Positions 16,396 through 24,692 of a stretch of 64,000 nt of DNA are shown one piece after another. Both the position numbers and the translations under genes were made by a program. The DNA is taken from contig NZ_JAGUCN010000009.1 of NCBI RefSeq assembly GCF_018271975.1, forward strand, positions 62,001-126,000, read 5' to 3'. A model generated the notes under the pieces. The model saw nothing but the letters and a program-made list of their open reading frames with translations. It did no database searches and was not told the origin of the DNA. Positions within the stretch are counted from its first letter, which is position 1. The number at the start of each line of letters is the position of its first letter. This stretch comes from Carboxylicivirga mesophila (GTDB lineage Bacteria; Bacteroidota; Bacteroidia; Bacteroidales; Marinilabiliaceae).

Positions 16396-16923
16396 ATGGC
16401 ACTAATTAAATCAGTAAGAGGCTTTACGCCTAAAATTGGGAAGAATGCCTATCTGGCCGAAAACGCAACCATTATAGGCGATGTAGAGATAGGCGATGAT
16501 TGTAGTATATGGTTTAATGCAGTATTGCGCGGCGATGTTAATTCTATTCGCATTGGCAACAAAGTAAACATTCAGGACGGCTCTGTTTTGCACACCCTGT
16601 ATCAGAAATCAGTCGTTGAGATAGGTGATAATGTGTCAATAGGTCATAATGTGACTATTCACGGCGCTAAAATAGAAGACAATGTATTGATTGGTATTGG
16701 CGCCACGGTACTGGATCATGCTGTTATTGGCAGCAACTCAATTATTGCAGCTAATTCACTGGTATTAACGGGCACTATAGTAGAACCAAACAGCATTTAT
16801 GCAGGAGTGCCAGCTAAAAAAGTCAAAGATATTGAGCCGGAACAATCAAGAGAGATGGTACAAAAGATTGCCAATAACTACCTGATGTATGCCGGGTGGT
16901 TCAAGGAAGAAGACGAGCAGTAA
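16396..16923 (+). CDS. Gamma-carbonic anhydrase family protein (LbH)
   Basis: A 175-residue left-handed beta-helix protein made of hexapeptide repeats through about residue 150, with a C-terminal helix. The three zinc-ligand histidines of the gamma-CA/YrdA family are at His66 (S-V-L-H-T), His84 (S-I-G-H-N) and His89 (V-T-I-H-G). The R-G-D-V-N-S and Q-D-G-S blocks are typical. Members are trimeric and cytosolic; many lack measurable carbonic anhydrase activity, so the physiological role is open. It is transcribed convergently with murI, with a terminator spanning the end. Confidence 0.9.
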   Translation: MALIKSVRGFTPKIGKNAYLAENATIIGDVEIGDDCSIWFNAVLRGDVNSIRIGNKVNIQDGSVLHTLYQKSVVEIGDNVSIGHNVTIHGAKIEDNVLIGIGATVLDHAVIGSNSIIAANSLVLTGTIVEPNSIYAGVPAKKVKDIEPEQSREMVQKIANNYLMYAGWFKEEDEQ

Positions 16924-16928
16924 CTTTG

Positions 16929-16964
16929 AAGCTATCAGCTATTAACAAATGGCTGATAGCTTTT
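16929..16964. terminator. AAGCTATCAGC stem-loop terminator
   Basis: AAGCTATCAGC pairs with GCTGATAGCTTTT around a 12-base loop. It ends inside the murI stop codon region and belongs by sequence to the CAGCTATCAGC repeat family seen in the his locus. Confidence 0.75.
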
Positions 16965-17787
16965 ATAAAACCAAATGTTCCACGTTGGTTTCACCTTCGA
17001 AAAAAATTCCTGCTGTCTGTTTAAATTTAGCAACCTGCTCTGTAGTATATAAATGTACAGTCCCACTTTTCGAACACATGGCATCCATCTCCGGATGTCG
17101 AAACAGATAGTCTTTTAAACTCTCTCCGACAATGTCTCCCTGTTCCAATAGCTGTGCACCAACAGGTAAGTATTGCTTAATTTTTGGGGTTAACAGCGGA
17201 TAATGTGTACAACCCAAAATGACGGTATCAATTGCATTATCTTGCCTAAAGAGGTTGTCCACGTGCTGTTTCACAAAATAGTCGGCTCCAGGTTTATCAA
17301 ACTCATTATTCTCGACCAGTGGCACCCACATTGGGCAAGCTTCCTGAGCCACTTGAACTGATGGGAAAAGCTTGTTAATTTCTATTGGATACGATTCGGA
17401 CTGTATAGTACCCACCGTACCTAAAATACCAACGTGCTTGGTTTTACTATAGGCATTTACTACTTCTACACTTGGTCGTATAACTCCCAAAACACGCTTC
17501 TGAGGATCTATATGCGGAAGATCCTTCTGTTGGATGTTACGAAGAGCTTTAGCAGAAGCAGTATTACAAGCTAAAATCACCAGGTTAGCCCCCATATCAA
17601 AGAGCTTTTTTACAGCCTGTAATGTGTATTCATAAACAACCTCAAACGAACGTGTTCCATAAGGAGTGCGTGCATTATCTCCTAAATAAATGTAATCGTA
17701 CTGGGGTAAATGCTCAACTAATTTATTTAATACAGTTAATCCTCCGTAACCGGAGTCAAACACGGCAATTGGTCCTGGTTGCTTCAT
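16963..17787 (-). CDS. murI: Glutamate racemase
   Basis: MurI, 274 residues, interconverts L- and D-glutamate for peptidoglycan. The two catalytic cysteines are Cys74 in A-C-N-T-A-S-A and Cys193 in G-C-T-H-Y-P-L-L. The substrate-binding D-S-G-Y-G-G lies at 11-16. It is the last gene of the minus-strand envelope cluster that runs from nadK through bamA, separated from the OmpH genes by a terminator, so it is probably expressed separately. Confidence 0.96.
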   Translation of the reverse strand: MKQPGPIAVFDSGYGGLTVLNKLVEHLPQYDYIYLGDNARTPYGTRSFEVVYEYTLQAVKKLFDMGANLVILACNTASAKALRNIQQKDLPHIDPQKRVLGVIRPSVEVVNAYSKTKHVGILGTVGTIQSESYPIEINKLFPSVQVAQEACPMWVPLVENNEFDKPGADYFVKQHVDNLFRQDNAIDTVILGCTHYPLLTPKIKQYLPVGAQLLEQGDIVGESLKDYLFRHPEMDAMCSKSGTVHLYTTEQVAKFKQTAGIFFEGETNVEHLVL

Positions 17788-17814
17788 ACATTAGAAATAT
17801 CACTTAAAGATACA

Positions 17815-17846
17815 AAAGCGGGTGACTAAACCTAGCCACCCGCTTC
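17815..17846 (-). terminator. Terminator of the ompH cluster
   Basis: On the minus strand AGCGGGTGG and TCACCCGCT pair around a short loop, followed by TTTTG. It lies 22 bases past the third OmpH stop codon and before murI. Confidence 0.75.
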
Positions 17847-17867
17847 AACAAAATTGTTTGCTATTTC

Positions 17868-18380
17868 TTATTGTGCGCCTAATTTAGTCTTAACCAACGG
17901 TGCACAATCTATACTTTTACTTGAGTGGTATACCACTACCTGAGAGCTTATATCGAAAATGTAGATTAAGCCCTGTTCCTGTCCAACTTCATCAATGGCT
18001 TTTTGCACTTTGGTAATAATGGGCTGAAGCAATTGCTGCTCCTTCTGGCCAATCGTCTGCTGTGCCATTTGGCTGTATTGTTGCATACGCTGCTCATAAT
18101 CCTGAATTTCCTTTTCCTTAGTGGCGCGGATTAAGTCAGGCAAAGAATCACGCTGTGACATATAGTCGGTGTATTTCTTCTGCAAATCCTGTTGCATTAC
18201 CTGCAACTGCTCCTGCAATTTAGTAGCTTCGGCCTGAAGTTCCTGGTCAGCAGCTACTTTTTCCGGCAGTTGCATCACTAATTCCTGAATATTTATATGA
18301 CCAAACTTAAGATCCTGCGCCTGCACTTTTCCAACGAAAGCAATGGCAGCAAACAGTACTATAACTTTTACCAATTTCAT
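17868..18380 (-). CDS. OmpH/Skp-like periplasmic chaperone, copy 3
   Basis: A 170-residue OmpH/Skp-family protein. A signal peptide (M-K-L-V-K-V-I-V-L-F-A-A-I-A-F-V-G-K-V-Q-A) is followed by F-G-H-I-N-I-Q-E-L, a long Gln-rich coiled coil (about 50-130), and a C-terminal strand region with I-Y-I-F-D-I-S-S-Q-V-V-V-Y. Skp proteins hold unfolded outer-membrane proteins on the way to BamA. This is the last of three tandem paralogues of exactly equal length downstream of bamA. Confidence 0.9.
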   Translation of the reverse strand: MKLVKVIVLFAAIAFVGKVQAQDLKFGHINIQELVMQLPEKVAADQELQAEATKLQEQLQVMQQDLQKKYTDYMSQRDSLPDLIRATKEKEIQDYEQRMQQYSQMAQQTIGQKEQQLLQPIITKVQKAIDEVGQEQGLIYIFDISSQVVVYHSSKSIDCAPLVKTKLGAQ

Positions 18381-18402
18381 ATCTAAATTTTTTATTTACT
18401 TA

Positions 18403-18915
18403 TTACTGAATACCTAGTTTAGCTTTCACTAATGCACCAACATCAATGCTTTTATCTGACGCGAAAACAGGTACCCGGCTTGTCATTTCAAATATATACA
18501 AAAATCCTTCTTCATCGCCTACTTCCTGAATGGCCGCTTGCATTTTTTGAATAACAGGCGCTTGCAATTCATTCTGTTTGGCCTGTATCTGCTGCTGTGA
18601 AAGCAAGTAAAAGTTTTGCACCTTCTGATTCAATTCCATCAACTCCTGCTCACGTGCTTGTCTTTCAGCGGGTGATAAACTCTCAACTTCCTGCTGATAG
18701 TTCTGCTGTTTAGTTTGTAAGTCTTGCTGCATGGTCATTAGTTGCGACTCTTTCTGCTCAAACTCTGCCTCCATTTGTTCTTCAATAGCTTTCAGCTCTG
18801 GCATTGCCTGCAGTATTTCAGCACTGTTAATATGACCAAATTTCATAGGCTGCTGTGCATTAACTGAACCAATGGCTAGTAAAAATACAACAACCAGTGT
18901 GTAGTAAATTTTCAT
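18403..18915 (-). CDS. OmpH/Skp-like periplasmic chaperone, copy 2
   Basis: A 170-residue paralogue with signal peptide M-K-I-Y-Y-T-L-V-V-V-F-L-L-A-I-G-S-V-N-A, then K-F-G-H-I-N-S-A-E-I-L and a Gln/Glu-rich coiled coil to about residue 125. It is closer to copy 3 than to copy 1: both contain F-G-H-I-N and a Q-E-V-G-D/Q-E-(E/Q)-G-(F/L)-(L/I)-Y-I-F block. A recent duplication of these two is likely. Confidence 0.9.
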   Translation of the reverse strand: MKIYYTLVVVFLLAIGSVNAQQPMKFGHINSAEILQAMPELKAIEEQMEAEFEQKESQLMTMQQDLQTKQQNYQQEVESLSPAERQAREQELMELNQKVQNFYLLSQQQIQAKQNELQAPVIQKMQAAIQEVGDEEGFLYIFEMTSRVPVFASDKSIDVGALVKAKLGIQ

Positions 18916-18929
18916 ATCTTCTTCTTTAA

Positions 18930-19442
18930 TTATTCACTTTTATATCCAAGTTCAATCAGCACATCGTCACTGATATCATACTTGTTATCCACAAACATAA
19001 TACCCATCCCGGATGCTTTATCAAATACTGCAGCGATGTTGTTCTCCGAAGCAATATCAGTTATAGCATTGTAAATCTCATCCTGAATTGGCTTTATTAA
19101 AGCTTCGCGCCTTTTAAAGAGTTCTCCATTCTGCCCGAAATAGTTCTGTTGTAGTTGTTTTGCCTGCTGCTCTTTTTCAACTATCTCATTCTCTCGTTTA
19201 GTTTTCATTTCATTGGAAAGAAAAACATTCTCAGCCTGATAGTTTTTGTATAGCTCAGCTACTTCCTGATAGCGCTGCTCCACTTCACCCTGCCACTTAC
19301 TGGATAATTGGGACAATTGCTCATTAGCTGCCTCATAAGCAGGAATGTTTCTTAAGATATATTCCGAGTCAACAAAAGCATACTTTTGAGCAAACGCCAT
19401 TTGCCCAATAAATAAAAGAGATAATAAAACGATGTTTTTCAT
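18930..19442 (-). CDS. OmpH/Skp-like periplasmic chaperone, copy 1
   Basis: A 170-residue paralogue directly downstream of bamA. The signal peptide M-K-N-I-V-L-L-S-L-L-F-I-G-Q-M-A-F-A is followed by Q-K-Y-A-F-V-D-S-E-Y-I-L, the classical start of Bacteroidota OmpH proteins. The coiled coil covers about 45-120, and the C-terminal part contains A-A-V-F-D-K-A-S-G-M. This is probably the ancestral Skp; copies 2 and 3 diverge from it. Spacing to copy 2 is 14 bases. Confidence 0.9.
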   Translation of the reverse strand: MKNIVLLSLLFIGQMAFAQKYAFVDSEYILRNIPAYEAANEQLSQLSSKWQGEVEQRYQEVAELYKNYQAENVFLSNEMKTKRENEIVEKEQQAKQLQQNYFGQNGELFKRREALIKPIQDEIYNAITDIASENNIAAVFDKASGMGIMFVDNKYDISDDVLIELGYKSE

Positions 19443-19506
19443 AGCTTATTCATTTTAGTATGCTTAAATAAACAAAAATCAAACCAAACTCATAACAAGC
19501 TGCATG

Positions 19507-22110
19507 TTAGAAACTTTGACCTATTACAAAGTGGAACTGACTACCACCGGCATTTCTTCTGTATAGACTCTCATCAAATCCATAACCCCAGTCAATTCCC
19601 ATTAATCCAAAGATAGGTAAGAATATCCTCAAACCGACTCCGGCAGAACGCTTTAGCTCAAACGGGTTATAATCTTCGTACTGACTCCAGGCATTACCGG
19701 CCTCAAGAAAGGCCAGTGCAAAAACGGTGGCCGATGGTTGCAATGCCAATGGATATCTTACTTCCATGGTCAGCTTATTATATATATTACCGTCGTACGA
19801 TCCTTGTGTATTATAAGGAGTAAGCGATGAGTTTTCATATCCACGCAGTCCGATGGTCTCGGAACCATACATGCTGAAGCCCGCCATTCCATCTCCTCCG
19901 AGAACGAACTTCTCAAACGGACTCTGAAGGTATTTATTATAGTAACCAAGGAAGCCCATCTCCATTTTACCCATCACAACCAGTTTGCTGGCATTATCAA
20001 TGGGTTTATAAACGGCTCCTTTGAAAGTCCACTTATGATATTCAATCCGTTGATACTTTTCTTCCTCGCTGGCTTTTGACCAATCCTTGTCTGGCTGGAA
20101 CATTGACCAAGGTGGGGTAAACTCAACGCCCACAGAGAAGTCAGATCCCTGACGAGTATAAATTGGATTATCAATCGAGCGACGACTCAACATGACCTTA
20201 AAGTTCAGGTTGTTTGAAATACCATTCTGCATAATGAAATAATTCCAATCCAACAGATCGTATCGTTGATAACTAGCCTCTGTATATAATGAGAAGAAAT
20301 CATCGGGCCAGCGAAGACGTTTACCAAATCCTAATGAGATACCAGTAATCTTCATGTGCTGATCGATGGCATCAGGATCTTGCATTCCCGGGTAACTACC
20401 TCCATAACCGGGATAACCACCATAACCACCTCCATAGCTATAACGCGGATCGTAATAACTTGAACTAACACCTGTTTGAATAGAGTGATAGATGGAGAAA
20501 CTCAGCGAGTTAGGTTTTTTACCGCCTAACCAAGGCTCGGTAAATGATAAACTATATGACTGGTAGAACTTACCGTTGGTTTGTGCACGTAAAGCCAGGG
20601 TCTGACCGTCACCGGTAGGCAATGGACGCCAGGCCTCTTTATTAAAGAAGTTACGCATTGAGAAGTTGGTAAACTTCAGACCTAATGAACCTACAAACAT
20701 ACCAGCACCCCAACCACCGGATAATTCTATCTGGTCATTGGCTTTTTCTTCAAGCTGATAAACCAGGTCCACTGTTCCATTATCAGGATTTGGCTGAACA
20801 TCTGGTGAAATATTCTCAGGATCGAAATGCCCAAGTTGCGCCAATTCACGCACAGTACGAATCAATTCAGACTTACTAAATAGCTGTCCGGGCTTGGTTC
20901 TGATCTCACGACGCACCACATGTTCGTGTGTTTTGGTGTTACCACGTATGATTACCTTATTAATGGTAGCTTGCTGTCCTTCATAAATACGCATCTCAAT
21001 ATCGATGGTATCACCACGCACACCTGTTTCTACAGGTGTTATATTGGAAAACAGGTAACCATTATCCATGTAGCGGTTATGCACTGCATCTTCGTCAGTA
21101 ATTAAGCGTTCATCCAGGTATGTCTGGTTAAAGACATCACCTTTCTTAATACGCAAGTCATACGCTAAAAGCTCGGAAGGGTAAATGGTGTTACCCACCC
21201 AGGTAATATCACCGAAGTAATATTTATTACCTTCTTCGAGCACCAACTTAACGTCAACAGTGTTATCCTCGATATTTTTACTTACCTCTTCGCTTACGAT
21301 GCGTGCATCGCGATACCCCAATTCGTTGTATTTACCAATAACAGCTGTTAAATCCTCTTCGTATTTTTCAACAACAAATTTCTTGGTTCTGAAAAAGTTC
21401 AGCACCTTGCCTTTTTCGTTGGTCTTTTTCATGGTGCGGTTCAGCTTACCATCGCTAAGCACCTCGTTTCCTTCAAATGTAAGACTACTTACCTTTACCT
21501 TATCTTTTTTGTCAACGTTGATGTCCAACGTAACATGATTAGGTTTTGATGGATCGTCTTTTTGAACAATATTAACTTCGGTATTATAAAATCCTTTGTT
21601 CACGAAGTGATCGGTGATGTATTTCTCGGCTCGGGTCACCATAAATGGGGTTACCTGTGAGCCTTTCATCATGGCAACCTTTTGCTCTACAGTTTCTATC
21701 TCATTCTTTTTGAGCCCATGAAAATACATCTCTGATAAACGAGGTCGCTCCTGCAGGTAAATCTCCAGGTAAATTTCACGCCCCTCGATTTTTTTGGCTT
21801 TGATTTTGGCATCGGAAAAAAGTCCGTGTTGCCAGTATCGCCTGATGGCTTCGGACACTTCATCACCTGGCACGGTAATTTGCTGCCCTACTTTCAGTCC
21901 ACTGATATTGACTAGTATTTTTGGATCCAGGTTTTGTACCCCGGTTACTTCAATATCTGCAATTACATACTTTCGGGGAGTGCCCGAATATGAAATATTT
22001 GGAATATCAGTTGTTTGTCCAATTACACTACTAATAGAGAATATAAAAAGAAAAACAATCAATAATTTACTTCGCATATTACCTTCCATGCAGTTCAATA
22101 GTTTTTTCAA
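19507..22110 (-). CDS. bamA: Outer membrane protein assembly factor BamA
   Basis: BamA (Omp85), about 855-867 residues, inserts beta-barrel proteins in the outer membrane. A signal peptide starts at M-R-S-K-L-L-I-V-F-L-F (ATG 22077), so the true start may be 22077 rather than 22110. Five POTRA repeats cover about residues 40-440, followed by the 16-strand barrel with G-L-R-G-Y-E-N-S near residue 760 (the L6 VRGF/Y motif) and a C-terminal F-V-I-G-Q-S-F signature. A glycine/tyrosine-rich loop (Y-G-G-G-Y-G-G-Y-P-G-Y-G-G) is inserted in the barrel around residue 570. It lies between uppS and the three Skp paralogues. Confidence 0.96.
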   Translation of the reverse strand: MKKLLNCMEGNMRSKLLIVFLFIFSISSVIGQTTDIPNISYSGTPRKYVIADIEVTGVQNLDPKILVNISGLKVGQQITVPGDEVSEAIRRYWQHGLFSDAKIKAKKIEGREIYLEIYLQERPRLSEMYFHGLKKNEIETVEQKVAMMKGSQVTPFMVTRAEKYITDHFVNKGFYNTEVNIVQKDDPSKPNHVTLDINVDKKDKVKVSSLTFEGNEVLSDGKLNRTMKKTNEKGKVLNFFRTKKFVVEKYEEDLTAVIGKYNELGYRDARIVSEEVSKNIEDNTVDVKLVLEEGNKYYFGDITWVGNTIYPSELLAYDLRIKKGDVFNQTYLDERLITDEDAVHNRYMDNGYLFSNITPVETGVRGDTIDIEMRIYEGQQATINKVIIRGNTKTHEHVVRREIRTKPGQLFSKSELIRTVRELAQLGHFDPENISPDVQPNPDNGTVDLVYQLEEKANDQIELSGGWGAGMFVGSLGLKFTNFSMRNFFNKEAWRPLPTGDGQTLALRAQTNGKFYQSYSLSFTEPWLGGKKPNSLSFSIYHSIQTGVSSSYYDPRYSYGGGYGGYPGYGGSYPGMQDPDAIDQHMKITGISLGFGKRLRWPDDFFSLYTEASYQRYDLLDWNYFIMQNGISNNLNFKVMLSRRSIDNPIYTRQGSDFSVGVEFTPPWSMFQPDKDWSKASEEEKYQRIEYHKWTFKGAVYKPIDNASKLVVMGKMEMGFLGYYNKYLQSPFEKFVLGGDGMAGFSMYGSETIGLRGYENSSLTPYNTQGSYDGNIYNKLTMEVRYPLALQPSATVFALAFLEAGNAWSQYEDYNPFELKRSAGVGLRIFLPIFGLMGIDWGYGFDESLYRRNAGGSQFHFVIGQSF

Positions 22111-22162
22111 TTTAGGTTAGTCCAACTTCCTCGATTCTATCTTCTCACCTCACTTCACCTGA

Positions 22163-22906
22163 TTATTTTTTAATTTGCTCGCCGGTTTTTCCAAATCGCC
22201 TTTCGCGACCTTGAAAATCCAACAGTGCCCGGTAAAAATCATCTCTCCTAAAGTCGGGCCATAAAATGTCGCAGAAATATAGCTCAGAATAAGCTAACTG
22301 CCAAAGTAAAAAGTTACTTATTCGATGTTCACCACTGGTTCTGATCATTAGTTCCGGATCAGGTATACCGGCAGTTGACATGTAATTGGATATCACATCG
22401 GCATTGATATCTTCAATAGCCAATTGATCATTCTTCACTTCGCTGGCAACGCTTTTAAAAGCTTCAATTATCTCCCAACGAGAACTGTAGCTTAATGCCA
22501 GTGTTAATGTTAATCCGTTATTTGATGAAGTTTGTTGTATGCAGTCTTCCAGTTTTTTCTGAACACCACCTGGTAAAGCTTCTTTACAACCTATTGCATT
22601 AAGCTTCACATTGTTTTTCATTAAGGTGGAAGTTTCGGAACTGATAGTTGACACAAGGAGGCTCATGAGCGCATCCACCTCCGTTTTGGGACGGCTCCAG
22701 TTTTCAGTACTAAACGCATAAAGAGTCAGGTACTTCACCCCAAGTTCGGCCGCTGCTTCTGTTACTTCCCTTACAGCCGTAACGCCATGCTTATGGCCAA
22801 ACATTCGCGAGTTTCCACGCTTTTTAGCCCAGCGACCATTTCCATCCATTATTATTGCTACGTGGCTTGGCAGCCTGTCTTGTATCAGTTCGTCTTTTAA
22901 CGACAT
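22163..22906 (-). CDS. uppS: Undecaprenyl diphosphate synthase
   Basis: UppS, 247 residues, a cis-prenyltransferase that makes the C55 carrier lipid for peptidoglycan and surface glycans. The catalytic Asp21 is in A-I-I-M-D-G-N-G-R-W-A. Further signatures are G-H-K-H-G, L-T-L-Y-A-F-S-T-E-N-W-x-R-P and the C-terminal R-T-S-G-E-H-R-I-S-N-F-L-L-W-Q. It sits 52 bases upstream of bamA, the standard Bacteroidota uppS-bamA-ompH order, so this is one envelope operon. Confidence 0.97.
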   Translation of the reverse strand: MSLKDELIQDRLPSHVAIIMDGNGRWAKKRGNSRMFGHKHGVTAVREVTEAAAELGVKYLTLYAFSTENWSRPKTEVDALMSLLVSTISSETSTLMKNNVKLNAIGCKEALPGGVQKKLEDCIQQTSSNNGLTLTLALSYSSRWEIIEAFKSVASEVKNDQLAIEDINADVISNYMSTAGIPDPELMIRTSGEHRISNFLLWQLAYSELYFCDILWPDFRRDDFYRALLDFQGRERRFGKTGEQIKK

Positions 22907-22918
22907 ACTATCAACGTG

Positions 22919-23695
22919 CTATTTTTTTATACCATCATTACATTTGGTTTTACGCTTCAACATACTGATTGTAACGTATACACCTGCAAACGATATCCAA
23001 TCGTTATTATGGGTAAAGGTGCTCTCTCCAAATCCATAAGGGTCGGAAGGATCTATGCTTCCTGGCCCCACATAGTCCAAGTCATCAACAAATGTTTTTC
23101 GAAAGGTCCATTCGGCTCCAATCCTTACATATTTGTTGATCTTGTACTTTGCACCTATACCGAACGGCAAAGATAATATAAAACTTGTATTGCCCGCAGA
23201 ATTTTCAACATCTGTATCAATTCTGTTATAAATAGTTGTGGCTAAGCCAACCGAAATGTATGGCGTGAAGGTAGTGGTGGAAATAAATTTATGATCGTAA
23301 GACCTGAAATTAAACTCGACCTGTGCCGAAACATCTCCTATACTTCTGTTGAAAGAATAATTCCCTTCGCCCGACTCAAGGTATTTTAAATCCTGACCGT
23401 GATAATCCCCACTGATATTACCCACTAAAGCCATTCCTTTAAGGGCAATACGATCGGTAAACACATAACGGCCAATACCACCAACAGCAAGGTGTGAGTT
23501 GGTAAACGGAACGCCTGTACTAAGATCTCCAATATAATAGGATGTTCCTAAAAAAGCACCTAGCTCAAGCCGATCCTGCGCCTGCACTTGTTGATTGGCA
23601 ATGCACAAACAAACAATGACCGCTATAACAAGCGGCCGCCATATTTTTTTTGTTGGGGTTTCCGTATAGATTAGAGGCATTAGCATTAAAATCAA
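22919..23695 (-). CDS. DUF6089-like outer-membrane beta-barrel protein
   Basis: A predicted 8-stranded outer-membrane barrel of about 252 residues after a signal peptide that ends ...N-Q-Q-V-Q-A. The conserved start R-L-E-L-G-A-F-L-G-T-S-Y-Y-I-G-D-L and the middle F-T-P-Y-I-S-V-G-L-A match DUF6089, a family commonly found beside uppS/bamA in Bacteroidota. The initiator may be M-P-L-I-Y-T a few codons in. Function unknown; context suggests envelope biogenesis. Confidence 0.8.
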   Translation of the reverse strand: MILMLMPLIYTETPTKKIWRPLVIAVIVCLCIANQQVQAQDRLELGAFLGTSYYIGDLSTGVPFTNSHLAVGGIGRYVFTDRIALKGMALVGNISGDYHGQDLKYLESGEGNYSFNRSIGDVSAQVEFNFRSYDHKFISTTTFTPYISVGLATTIYNRIDTDVENSAGNTSFILSLPFGIGAKYKINKYVRIGAEWTFRKTFVDDLDYVGPGSIDPSDPYGFGESTFTHNNDWISFAGVYVTISMLKRKTKCNDGIKK

Positions 23696-23789
23696 AAACC
23701 TGAATTACTGGCAACGTCAACCACAGTTGTACATCGCGGTATAATTGTTCAAACAGCGATTCAGAAAAATTATTGCACTAAAATAAAGA

Positions 23790-24668
23790 TTAATTGCGCT
23801 TATCAACGCCCCACATCAATTTATTACGCAATGTAGTAAAGAAGGAGTGACCATCTAATTCAATCACATTGATGCTAAATCCTGCTTTTTTAACCTTAAG
23901 GTTGACTGAGTTATCAAACACTTCACTTCGTGAATCGAGCGAAGCCAAAAACTTAGAATCACGCCCTTCCACCTTCAGGGTAACCTCCACATCGTTAGGC
24001 ACAACAACGGGCCTTACATTCAGATTATGCGGAGCAATCGGCGTAATAATCAAACACTTACTATCAGGATGTAGTATCGGACCACCCACACTAAGTGAAT
24101 AGGCTGTTGAGCCTGTTGTTGTAGAGATAATCAGTCCGTCGGCCCAAAAAGAGTTTAAAAATTCGTTATTGACATAGGTATGTATGGTAATCATGGCCGA
24201 GCTATCGCGCTTTGAAATAGCCAGTTCATTAAGGGCAAAGTTATAATCTCCAAAATGATTCCCATTTGTTTCGAGCACCAGCAAATCGAGCTGTCGGAGC
24301 CGGTATTTTCCATCAAGTACCTCCCGCAATGCCACCTTCATTTCTCCTTGAGAGATATCTGCCAGAAAACCTAATCGACCAGAATTTATGCCGACAATCG
24401 GAATACCTTTATCTCGCACATAAGTCACCGCTTCTAAAAAGGTGCCATCACCACCAATACTAAAAACCAGGTCCACATCTGCTATGTCATCGTGATGTGT
24501 AAAAAAAGCATCCACTTCAGGCTTCATCTTAACGCTTGTAAGCAAAAAGTCGTAGAATGGTTTATGAATCACCACATCCACATTATTGTCCTTTAAAATA
24601 TTGAACAGGCTTTTACAGGCATTAAAGAACACCTCACCAAACTGCTTTCCGAAAACAGCTATTCGCAT
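23790..24668 (-). CDS. nadK: NAD kinase
   Basis: NadK, 292 residues, phosphorylates NAD to NADP. The G-G-D-G-T motif is at 72-76. The second signature N-E-L-A-I-S-K-R and the T-T-G-S-T-A-Y-S-L-S-V-G-G-P-I-L motif follow around 150-195. It is encoded upstream of the DUF6089-like gene on the same strand in a long run of envelope and cofactor genes. No unusual features. Confidence 0.96.
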   Translation of the reverse strand: MRIAVFGKQFGEVFFNACKSLFNILKDNNVDVVIHKPFYDFLLTSVKMKPEVDAFFTHHDDIADVDLVFSIGGDGTFLEAVTYVRDKGIPIVGINSGRLGFLADISQGEMKVALREVLDGKYRLRQLDLLVLETNGNHFGDYNFALNELAISKRDSSAMITIHTYVNNEFLNSFWADGLIISTTTGSTAYSLSVGGPILHPDSKCLIITPIAPHNLNVRPVVVPNDVEVTLKVEGRDSKFLASLDSRSEVFDNSVNLKVKKAGFSINVIELDGHSFFTTLRNKLMWGVDKRN

Positions 24669-24692
24669 AATTTTGAGTTTATCTGAAGAATA

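Noticed and set aside
16200-16409. 69-codon ORF upstream of the carbonic anhydrase gene
   Set aside because: It overlaps the real start, lies in promoter territory and has a non-protein-like composition.
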